Source: Nageia nagi
Lineage: Eukaryota; Pinophyta
Assembly: GCA_050084985.1 (NCBI GenBank)
Contig: JBITNC010000001.1
Location: forward strand, 98,766,001-98,830,000
Reading direction: 5' to 3'
DNA length: 64,000 nucleotides
Below, one piece after another: positions 58,601-64,000 of this stretch. The notes beneath the pieces were generated by a model that did not search any database, was not told the origin of the DNA, and saw only the letters and a program-made list of their open reading frames with translations. A program made the translations under genes and the position numbers. How positions within the stretch are numbered: the stretch's first letter is position 1; each line of letters opens with the position of its first letter.

Positions 58601-60223
58601 CTTCACCACGTAGAAGATTACAACTCCAAAAGCACATGTAATAACACTACAAGCGTAAGAGAATCAATAACATAGCACTATAAAATTATAAATATGAAGT
58701 TATAAATATGAAGACACATGCTCCAATAATGGCCACTGAGTCTAAATAATTTGAAGAAGGGGATTTTCACTAAGAAGTTGTTCCTCATTGTGGTATTATA
58801 ACATAAGATGTGAGACTTAGAACCACAGGATGATCAGTGATTCACATTTGATATAATCCTTAGATCCACTCTTGCTTATCAAGGTATCAAATGAGGATAC
58901 TTGTATGTACTATCTCTTATTTTGAAGTTATATAAAAAGCAGGACTAGGGTTAAACAATGCTTAGGCTAAATTACACAACAAGTGGGAACTCTGGTCCTT
59001 GGTTTAGATAACAATTGTAGGCAAATAAGGCACGCTTTGAACATTACAACTATAAAAATTAGAATATTGCAAGGTTCCACGGTGAGTCGGGAGCGGCGGA
59101 GTGCGCTTTGGAAGTCCAAAGCGGCGGAGGGTCATTTTTAGGGAGCAGCTTCAATTCGGCAGGCGGAGTGGCTAGTAGAAAATCCCTAGGATTTTTAAAT
59201 TTTTTCATGTTCATTGTTTCTAATTCATTTTTAATTTTTTACTATCAAATATAAATCAAATATGAATTTAAATTACAAAACATAATGATAATATCATAAT
59301 ATTAATCAAGTACGAATCTGAAAGGCAAAAATGAGGAATCAAAACAAGCCATAATGTCATTAAATTACAAACAAGTTTGAATCAGTGTAGTACATAATGT
59401 CATAATATCAAAATGAGTCATAATGTCATAGTAGCAAAATGCCAAAGGCCCAAAATAGCAAAACCATAACTATCAAGTATCCAACTATGTTTTTTATTTT
59501 AAGTTTTGACCTTTTTTTTTAAAAGTTCATGTGCAGTTTTTTTTAGTGCTCCTAGAGCTTCTCAGCCGCTCTTGGAGCCACTCTGGCAGTGCTTCGGAAG
59601 GCAGGAGCCTGAGCCCGATCCGCTCCGGCCAATCTAGAGCATCGGGAGCCGCTCTGGTCGGAGCAGCCAAAGCACGCTCCGATGGACCCTTGGAATATTG
59701 TAACAATAAATGGTTGATGGATTTTGTAATTCCTTTTTCAAAATCACCTAATAGAAGTTGAGATATGAATGTCTTGAAATAAACATTGCAAAGCCTTATA
59801 AGGTGAAATTTGTGACAAGCTAAAACTATATTGTTAAACATATATCCTTCTAAGAGATTTTCCTTTGGATTCTTGTACAAGGCCTTTAAAATCTCAACAA
59901 GTCGTAGGTACGTAAATGTGTTGTAGCTTGTACTTTACCAGATGTAAAATTTTATGGTAGAATGTTAATGCTGGAATTTGCTATTTAGGTTTTTGTATTA
60001 GGTGTTGTGCATTAAGACTTCTCCAATTAGACTCAGAAATATTTACTATTTTAATAATGACTTTTTCTTGCAGGAAATTAGTTTACTTGTATTTATTGAA
60101 AAAGAATAGTTATTGTTCTTGTGTTGATTTCAAGGATGCCTAGGAACTTATTCTTTGATTGTATTCTGCAGGGGACCTTTACTATGGTCAACAGAATTAT
60201 GGCTATATCCAGGCATTTATGAG
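32823..60223 (+). CDS. PTST3: PTST3-like starch-targeting protein with CBM48 domain (partial gene, joined exons)
   Basis: Join: (32823-32992), 33410-33482, 33707-33760, 33902-33955, 37450-37569, 40327-40451, 60172-60223. Every junction has AG/GT borders and the reading frame continues across all of them. PTST proteins are chloroplast stromal factors. PTST2 and PTST3 act in starch-granule initiation with starch synthase 4, using a coiled coil for partners and a C-terminal CBM48 for glucan. Seen here: a long helix-forming coiled coil (exons at 33902 and 37450), then CBM48 with 'VKIDYWGEGRNVEVTGSFNG' W and 'LLWSTELWLYPGIYE'. The YWG and LWLYPG.YE pattern fits PTST3 better than PTST2 or AMPK beta subunits. 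Missing: the N-terminal transit peptide and the final exon ('IKF.VDG.W' and end), so the gene extends beyond what is readable. Exons show no stops. Whether it is expressed is not known. Confidence 0.8.
33410..33482 (+). CDS. PTST3: PTST3-like exon, acidic linker
   Basis: 73 bases, one base completing a codon then EEESESFHRTMSDRLQ and NGDVIPE. Acceptor 'ctttgtgcag', donor GTAATC. Phase in 2, out 0. Acidic and low-complexity, typical of the linker before the coiled coil. Followed by a 224-bp intron. Confidence 0.78.
33707..33760 (+). CDS. PTST3: PTST3-like exon, 18 codons
   Basis: 54 bases in phase 0: SAGRKQTSLELQYFNSVL. Acceptor 'gaaaatacag', donor GTATCA. Very short exons of exactly 54 bases occur here twice in a row. 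Followed by a 141-bp intron. Confidence 0.78.
33902..33955 (+). CDS. PTST3: PTST3-like exon, start of coiled coil
   Basis: 54 bases in phase 0: QLKELELTKLKQELQEEK, a heptad-like Leu/Lys/Glu pattern. Acceptor 'tatgagctag', donor GTATAA. Its coiled-coil pattern continues directly in the next exon after a 3494-bp intron. Confidence 0.82.
33956..37449 (+). other. Intron of the PTST3-like gene (3494 bp)
   Basis: GT-AG intron between two phase-0 exons. It contains no bounded transposon that I can prove. The frames at 34464-34661 and 34681-34944 match no family I recognise. A phrase near 37125 (gacccgagttctaattctg) resembles a tRNA B box and may mark a decayed SINE between about 37080 and 37200. 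The rest is AT-rich. Confidence 0.6.
37450..37569 (+). CDS. PTST3: PTST3-like exon, coiled coil
   Basis: 120 bases, 40 codons, phase 0: 'AKLYSLQAKAMAEAEYAKEI' then 'LSDKESEINAADKALSGLKQ'. Ala/Lys/Glu-rich helix directly before the CBM48, matching the known PTST layout (coiled coil ending in '.IDAAD.AL..L'). Acceptor 'gatggctcag', donor GTCTAT. Confidence 0.87.
37591..37641. repeat. (CT)n microsatellite
   Basis: About 50 bases of CT with a single interruption (ttt), starting some 20 bases after the splice donor at 37570. The opposite strand gives a false Arg-Glu frame. Expected to vary in length between individuals. Confidence 0.95.
38066..38114. repeat. (CT)n/(CCCT)n compound microsatellite
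   Basis: CT run, then four ccct units, then CT again. Same intron as the run at 37591. Confidence 0.95.
38948..39093. repeat. 73-bp perfect-length tandem duplication
   Basis: Two adjacent copies beginning 'gcaagtgttttttcttcttc' at 38948 and 39021, differing at only a few bases. Intronic, recent duplication. Confidence 0.9.
39733..39860. repeat. ~65-bp duplicated unit with a third copy at 38325-38395
   Basis: The phrase 'ctccacaag...taagat.tctagatacacc.tatat.ctctcatcatg.ccat' occurs twice in tandem here. A more diverged single copy, 'ctctacaagctgcatatgat', begins near 38329. All lie in the same intron. Confidence 0.75.
40327..40451 (+). CDS. PTST3: PTST3-like exon, first half of CBM48
   Basis: 125 bases, 41 codons plus two bases (ag). 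'VKIDYWGEGRNVEVTGSFNG' then W at codon 21, followed by 'QHHICLKPDPTSEIQNSKGA'. GSFNGW is the signature of CBM48 carbohydrate-binding modules, where the Trp contacts glucan. Acceptor 'atattttacag', donor GTTTGA. The two leftover bases are completed by the first base of the exon at 60172. Confidence 0.92.
40700..41045. repeat. ~173-bp tandem duplication
   Basis: Two units starting near 40700 (catcttcttcatttaag) and 40872 (cgttttcttcgttaaag), both continuing 'tttag.cttttcc' ... 'gactctattcattctg'. Diverged by substitutions and small gaps. Intronic, noncoding. Confidence 0.8.
42470..43560 (+). repeat. ~175-bp tandem repeat array inside the solo LTR
   Basis: The phrase 'cacatttaggtct' or a variant recurs near 42480, 42661, 42828, 43025, 43193 and 43372, paired with 'ttttgagcaag' and 'ctaggtgcaggttt' at fixed offsets. 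About six to seven diverged units. Noncoding. Confidence 0.7.
43700..43707 (+). promoter_or_regulatory. First TATA box, upstream of the LTR ORF
   Basis: TATAAATACC followed about 30 bases later by a C/A/T-rich leader (tttgctccacaacactctcc). 755 bases upstream of the ORF ATG at 44455. The reversed copy has the same box at 7690-7697. Confidence 0.55.
44455..45182 (+). pseudogene. LTR-embedded ORF, short decayed copy
   Basis: Starts MSIAKRNKEL and then a stop. It reads on as 'MKTSVITLLKRGKAAFPTTV', 'QIPPRQLLNDILT' and, after another stop, 'SKVIEASMISYTAPFTELYL'. After frameshifts come 'NTFAWSNEGIIFTMTDFVKF' and finally 'AREIFVGTNFEEGIHVQTSS' QPP-stop. 'NTFAWSNEG' and 'TMTDFVKFFKS' match 'RAFAWTSKG' and 'SMQDSLRFYKS' of the copy at 6.4 kb, so the two are homologous. 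This copy lacks most of the middle (the acidic 178-codon block). It is inside the solo LTR. Function unknown. Confidence 0.62.
45381..45388 (+). promoter_or_regulatory. Second TATA-like box of the solo LTR
   Basis: TATGAATAGACCC, matching TATAAATAGACCC at 54731. It lies about 200 bases after the ORF stop and about 960 before the LTR end. Probable genomic promoter, weakened by an A to G change. Confidence 0.45.
47196..48616 (-). mobile_element. 1421-bp solo LTR-B inserted in LTR-A
   Basis: Minus strand starts TGTGACATCCC (48616) and ends GATCATCACA (47196). Flanks are aaggc (47191-47195) and aaggt (48617-48621). Uninterrupted LTR-A copies read 'cacaaggtgaaactgattg' (rc) here, confirming the insertion. 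TATA-like 'ctatatattg' (rc) near 47925. Homologous to 12369-13633. Confidence 0.88.
49287..49829 (-). pseudogene. C-terminal part of the LTR-embedded ORF, third copy
   Basis: Minus strand: 'MHDLRRKTSGRPILLEYYHQ', 'DCLFDAMTKCQDFIQVRTKF' and 'DVQSLIKKLPETKDINSLKT'. After a frameshift comes 'NKGTMEVLNTGIKNKEIFIG' ANFEE, ending QSTNQPP-stop. The ending matches 'REIFVGTNFEE...SSQPP' at 45.1 kb and 'VEAFIGDDFEAKI' at 2.2 kb, so three copies share one C-terminus. The N-terminal part is cut off at the junction with plus-strand element sequence. Confidence 0.6.
49816..50157 (+). pseudogene. Ty1/copia-type gag (UBN2) fragment
   Basis: 'GYIEVDVATFALLTTNEKKE', 'DTRKKDAKALFALQSRIDVS' and 'IFPKIAECIVSKD' match the copia gag pattern (G......., ....L...RKKD.KAL..I...ID.SIFP.IA....SK). 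After this the frame runs into repeats of 'IIKV.EAKVIKMIED' and stops at 50157. It belongs to a different superfamily from the gypsy sequence that follows, so the segment is chimeric. Confidence 0.65.
50220..51669 (+). pseudogene. Gypsy gag-protease remnant fused to an integrase tail
   Basis: Plus-strand blocks: 'WCRLHSTTSHGEPNCPKFRE' (zinc-knuckle-like Cys/His), Gln-rich 'HVQQVQKHLQHVQPPIQTSR', 'YNIVEDMKKQRANMTMYDSL', then protease 'MVNSGAAGNVMPYGIWKRLK' (51019; the catalytic DSGA Asp is Asn) and 'LWLPWRGIANQIK'. Soon after comes 'LPLTSNGKHSKCYFPP'-stop (51669), equivalent to the integrase C-terminus 'LPLPVKGKHLKHYFQP' at 22.6 kb. RT, RNase H and the integrase core are absent, so a large internal deletion joined protease to the integrase tail. 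Stops and frameshifts present. Confidence 0.78.
51670..52395 (+). other. Pre-LTR region of the deleted gypsy element
   Basis: Noncoding, between the integrase-tail stop and the 3' LTR. It carries phrases related to 22.2-22.5 kb (rc) such as 'agttggaacaaacactctag', and ends 'tttgctat' before TGTT, exactly as the minus-strand relative does. Confidence 0.6.
52980..54110 (+). repeat. ~183-bp tandem repeat array in the 3' LTR
   Basis: 'ctaggcacaagttttctagg', 'taggtgcacattttcatgg', 'taggcgcaagttttggggc', 'taggcacacattttgagg' and 'aggtgcacatttcaagg' recur near 52983, 53166, 53347, 53532 and 53717. A degenerate unit follows near 53890 and another near 54078. Steps are 181-186 bases. Same family as the arrays at 42.5-43.5 and 8.1-9.3 kb. 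Confidence 0.78.
54731..54740 (+). promoter_or_regulatory. TATA box of the 3' LTR
   Basis: TATAAATAGA followed by cccaagggggtctc. Same place as 45381 and 49074-49081 (rc). About 890 bases before the LTR end. Confidence 0.6.
55626..59069. other. Intron sequence with dispersed repeats
   Basis: No gene. A reversed LTR-like terminus 'gggatattaca' ends at 56499 (rc TGTAATATCCC), but its other end was not found. Two ~135-bp related blocks (56502-56640 and 58045-58190) are listed separately. The remaining frames match no family I recognise. Confidence 0.5.
56502..56640 (+). repeat. ~135-bp dispersed direct repeat, copy 1 (copy 2 at 58045-58190)
   Basis: Shared phrases 'ttgtagtttgtttct', 'ttttctat.gat', 'gagaaatta..tggaaa', 'ttcaacaaa.c.tactttttaa' and 'tatatattga.c' occur in the same order 1.54 kb apart. 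Part of a larger diverged repeat or duplicated segment. No coding role seen. Confidence 0.65.
59070..59692. mobile_element. 623-bp hAT-type nonautonomous transposon
   Basis: Left end CAAGGTTCCACGG, right end (rc) CAAGGGTCCATCGG. GAATATTG flanks both sides (59062-59069 and 59693-59700), a perfect 8-bp target duplication. GC-rich 'ggagcggcggag'-type subterminal blocks enclose an AT-rich core (59200-59520) without a transposase. The frames at 59527-59880 and 59531-59761 are translations of the GC-rich end. Confidence 0.88.
60172..60223 (+). CDS. PTST3: PTST3-like exon, second half of CBM48
   Basis: 52 bases: one base completes Arg, then GPLLWSTELWLYPGIYE. LWLYPG.YE is the conserved second strand pair of PTST-type CBM48. 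Acceptor 'gtattctgcag', donor GTCTCT. The next exon should start with an 'IKF.VDG' coding sequence. None is seen up to 64000, so the following intron exceeds 3.7 kb. Confidence 0.9.
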
Positions 60224-63052
60224 GTCTCTCTTCTATCCTTGTATTAATACACCAATTTCCATAGGCTTATATGGTTGTAAATGCATTCAAAACATGTACG
60301 TCTATGAACGTTCACATAGGAATAAGGAGATTATATTCATGCATAAGTTTTAACATCCATTCATGCCCTCAAACTCATTTATGTGGAAGAGATTAACTTA
60401 AGTCTGTCTTTAGGATGTTAATATTTTTATTTCCATCATGAATTGCCTTAGTACAACAGTATTTTCTACTAGAGAAAATTTTATCATATGTGACCTATTT
60501 GTTAAGTTTTGATTTCTATATTCTCTCTTATATTCATCTTATTAATTTATTACATGCATATTTTGTTCCATCTCACTATCCTTTGGTGGCACTTGAAGGA
60601 TCATTGCCACAAAGGACTTGACTATTGCACCTCCATGACCTTGAAGAGGATGGCATTCATATGATGTCGTATGTTGAGACACACACATGTATGTATGTAT
60701 GTTTGGTTGTGCTCTTTCACACTTCTCTAATTTTCTTGAATTATTTTTCTAGGTATAGTGGAAACAACATCATCAAAAGTAAAGCCATCTCAAGACTGAC
60801 TTAGAAATAAGATGGATAATACTTAGCACCTTAACAAGTTGTGTTCTCTATTTTTTTTTTTGCGTTTTAACTACAACCGTATGCTTATTGGCATTCTCAA
60901 CGATGTGTTCATCCTAAAAGCATGCATGCATATTTTGAAAACAAAATGTACTTTACTATTGTGTGTGTGAGCCCAAATGAAAGAGGACCTCTTCTAAATT
61001 GAGATGAACATGCTCATCTCATGTAAGCTAGTTGTATGAGATACCACAAAGAGAAGGTAAGATATAAATTGCAAGTGACAAAGAAGTTGCATTATAAAAG
61101 ATCTTTTCCTTAGAGTATAACATAATAACTAAACAAGAATGTTTCAAAGTAGTTCACATTGACCAAAGTGTTGATGATCATCAAAATTTATCTAAGAGGC
61201 CTAAAGAACTGGTGGTCATCCTTCAAGAAACCACTGAAAAAGACATTTTCCAAAGTTTTATTGAGATTGAGTTGGATATTACAATTGAAAATAGATTGAC
61301 TATGTTCTTCAAATGTTATTGCTTTCAAATTTACGCCTTTCCTTCTTGCTCCCCAACTTTCTACCTACCTTACAATAATTCATTTCGATACACAATACCT
61401 CGTGTAGACAAATAAAATGATTTATAGCAATAATAAAGCACAATTGTTTGACTACAATTGATATTAGAAGATGACTTAGTGATATATGATTGAAGGGGTG
61501 TAATATGACAACTATGAACAAACTAGGGCACACAAGATCTAACAATCAAACACCAAAATCCTAGATCTAGCATATATGAAATTGAAACACGGAATGTGAT
61601 ACTTTGTGCACTTGTTTAACGAGTTCTAACACCTTGAAACTTGCTACCAAGTCCTTCCAAAAAAGTATCTAAAAACTCGATGGTTTTAGGGGGTTGATGG
61701 TTGTTCCATATTTTGCAAGGGTGGGGTCAACCTTGATGATGATCAGTGTCTTCCCTTTGTGTTAATGTCCAAAACCAAATTTGAATTGAAAGAATAGCTC
61801 AAATCATGCATGAAATATTTGTAATGGAGAAACAAAGGCCACAAGAGGCTCGAAAACTGAAATGCAAATTTTGATGGCTAAGTATCTTGTAGAAATGGGC
61901 TGAGGTTGGCCCTATTTTTGAGGGTTTTTGAAGATTTGAATATTGCAGGGTTTGTCTAATGAGTTCATGTTCTTTGCATCGTAATCTGATGACTCTGGTT
62001 CGGCTTAAAACTTGTTGTTTTGTCACAAAAGGCTTTCCAATGTGCTACAAAGAATAGCAATGAATTTCTTAATATCTGAACTTTTCAATGATGATCTTCA
62101 AGGGTTTAGAAGCATGGCAAAAAGAAGGATCTTAGTTTGTTTCAAAGAGAATAGTTGATCATAAAGAGAGTTAATGAAATGAATTGACCTTCTCCTTTTA
62201 TATCTTGCAAAAGAAATAAAACAAAAACACATTAGGTGTCTACACATTGACCAATTATTAGTTCATGTAACCCGACTTTTGAGTGATCAAAATTTTGTCC
62301 TTCACAATAATTACAACTAAATTTATCTTTATATTAAGTGCTTTATGGGAGGCAACTCTTGATTCTTCATATACCCTTCATCACTCCAAACTGATGCACA
62401 CCTTATGTTTGAGCCCTATGAATACTTGGTGTCAAGAAGAATGTAAAACATTAGATCGAAGACTTTGTTTTGTTTTATCTCATGACCCTACATCCATCCC
62501 ATAAATTCACAAAGAACATTGTTGTCTCCTTTGATGGAAGAAATAAGACATTATTTCCTCTAGATGCTATGAGCTTCTTGATCCACTTATCTCCTTGAAA
62601 ACCTTGTGGTGTGGCATGCTTATTAGGAAAAGTGTCTCACTCAACTGCAATCTTGTGTGTTGTATGCCAAATCCCTTTATGACATTACAAAACAGCCCAC
62701 CACACATGTTTTCTCTCCCACATCTTGTTATTTCTTCCTTGTAGGGCATTATTAGAAGAATTATATGGAAAGTGTAGTACGACAACTAATTTTGAGGAAT
62801 CCAAGTTGAGTTTACAATATTTGGCATTGATTCGTGTATCAATCCAATGATAAATTTGTTCAATGATGTTGTTAGCATCGATGTCCCTGACTCTTAGTCC
62901 TAGGGTATTAGTCATTCCTAAATTCGGGGACGACTTGAATCCTAATAACTTTACATAACTGGGGTGATTGGACACATTTTGCTAAGTTTTATGCCATGGT
63001 GTTGTATATGAAGCATTTTGATTATTTGGAGTATGATAGACATAGAGCAAAA
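60224..63052 (+). other. Start of the next PTST3 intron, no gene
   Basis: AT-rich sequence with a short (atgt)n run near 60690. No LTR terminus or coding block could be supported. 61500-62200 reads like old retroelement sequence but gives no recognisable domain. Confidence 0.45.
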
Positions 63053-63720
63053 GAGCAAGTAGGTTTCAAGAGTGATTACCCAATGAAGATCACACTTTTA
63101 CCATTCCAACTATAATTAAGGAAGCTTGTGCATAGATGGTCTTTAGTTTCCTTTAAGGTCTTTGATATAGTTTGTAGGCATTGGGAATTTCAATGACTAT
63201 AGGACATTGGCATTTCAATGCCTTTCAATATTGCTACCATGAGATTATATGAAGTAGTTGTAGGGTGTTTTCAGACTACGTTTGGGTTTTTTAAAGAGCT
63301 AAAGAGTATTAATGGAGTCAAACAAAGATGTCCACTTTCTCCAACCGTTTTTGGGATTTACATTGGTGAGCTTGAAAGCTTCATTTGTTATGACATTCAT
63401 GCAAACGATGATTGTTTGCTCATCATGTTAGATTCTCTATATTAGTTTTTGTTGATGATGTGGTTCTTCTCGCAGACTCTAATGAGGGCTTGCAATGTCA
63501 ATCTGATGCTCTCACCTATTCTGTAAACTCCATCAACTTGTAGCTAACGTTGGTAAGACCAAGTTGTGATCTTCAATATCTTGAAAAGGGTCTTCTTCAA
63601 GTTGTAGTTTCTTTACAATGATGAGCCAATTGAGATCCAACAACATCATATACTTTTTTTGAGAATTCTATTTCTAGGTCCCTACTTTGAGTTTGTTGTG
63701 CACTCACAATGTTGTAGGGG
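63053..63720 (+). pseudogene. LINE reverse transcriptase fragment
   Basis: Plus strand: 'EQVGFKSDY' (usual EQAGFR), 'SFKVFDIV', 'NGVKQRCPLSPTVFGIYIGE' L (hallmark GVKQGCPLSPxLF of non-LTR RT), then in another frame 'FVDDVVLLADSNEGLQ' (the catalytic YADD appears as FVDD). Stops and frameshifts throughout. No endonuclease or 3' tail could be tied to it. Confidence 0.75.
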
Positions 63721-63811
63721 ATATGCTTCTCTTTCTACTTTGAAGCACCACTTTCTCTTATACATTTCCATGTCATCCCTAGAAAGATGTGCCTATTTGA
63801 TTGTGTTATCA

Positions 63812-64000
63812 TGTAATGCCCCCATTTTTATGGTGTTTTCCCCATTTCACCTCCAATAAATGGGAACATTAATTTGGAGTGTTTTTATTTAATTTTAGCA
63901 ATTTAGTGGATATTTAGCCCAATTATTGTAAGTTCCACTTGGAGATTAATTAATTACTCCAATTATGGGATGTTGGGGCCTATTTTACCTTGTTAGATGT
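63812..64000 (+). mobile_element. 5' end of an LTR running out of the window
   Basis: Starts TGTAATGCCCCCATTTTT, the same type of terminus as the solo LTR at 31388 (TGTAATGACCC). The remainder is beyond 64000. Confidence 0.4.

Larger units (their letters stand above)
40452..60171 (+). other. 19,720-bp intron splitting the CBM48 domain
   Basis: Donor GTTTGA after 'ggagcgag', acceptor 'attgtattctgcag'. The exons on either side fit in phase (ag+g = Arg) and give a continuous CBM48. The intron holds a solo LTR-A, a reversed LTR-A piece with a solo LTR-B, a deleted gypsy element with 3' LTR-A, a hAT MITE and tandem repeats. Confidence 0.88.

Noticed and set aside
59527-59880. Pro/Arg/Ala-rich frame on minus
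   Set aside because: It crosses the GC-rich end of the 623-bp hAT element and its flank.
60224-64000. Search for the next CBM48 exon (IKF.VDG.W)
   Set aside because: No such coding stretch after an AG acceptor was seen. It is presumed beyond the window.

Overview
This window looks like nuclear DNA of a seed plant with a very large, old, repeat-filled genome, most likely a gymnosperm such as a conifer (inference). The reasons are GT-AG introns, decayed LTR retrotransposons nested in one another, hAT transposons, LINE and SINE remnants, and one host gene stretched by transposon-filled introns. There are no operons, ribosome-binding sites or microbial genes. Most long reading frames are remnants of transposon proteins or chance frames.

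Host gene. From about 32.8 to 60.2 kb, plus strand, six short exons (and a probable seventh) join in phase. They encode a coiled coil followed by a CBM48 glycogen/starch-binding domain, resembling PROTEIN TARGETING TO STARCH 3 (PTST3), a chloroplast starch-granule initiation factor. The CBM48 domain is split by an intron of 19,720 bp (40452-60171) containing several retrotransposon pieces and a hAT element. The 5' end of the gene is not identified and the last exon or exons lie beyond the window.

Layout. 1-10.3 kb: LTR ends and a reversed giant LTR (908-10343, 9.4 kb) with a decayed protein gene inside it, plus a SINE. 10.5-13.6 kb: LINE and Ty3/gypsy fragments and a second LTR type (LTR-B). 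13.6-17.7 kb: AT-rich, no gene recognised. 17733-32309: a Tat-like Ty3/gypsy element on the minus strand with a 5-bp target duplication (one mismatch). It holds a 4.2-kb LTR carrying its own decayed ORF, protease, an RNase H-like domain upstream of RT, RT, RNase H and integrase. It was hit by a 4.0-kb hAT transposon with a perfect 8-bp target duplication, a 390-bp hAT MITE and a 789-bp solo LTR. 32.8-60.2 kb: the host gene. Its largest intron contains a 4999-bp solo LTR with perfect target duplication (41352-46350), a reversed LTR piece interrupted by a solo LTR-B, an internally deleted gypsy element with a 3.2-kb 3' LTR, and a 623-bp hAT MITE. 60.2-64 kb: intron, a LINE reverse transcriptase fragment, and the start of another LTR.

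The most unusual signal is a family of giant LTRs (3.2-9.4 kb) sharing both termini. Some members carry a protein-coding unit entirely inside the LTR, preceded by its own TATA box and followed by the second TATA box near the LTR 3' end. Two long-ORF copies show this full arrangement, a third shows the ORF end plus second TATA, and a fourth has lost ORF and first TATA. All coding copies here are decayed. I could not identify the encoded protein.
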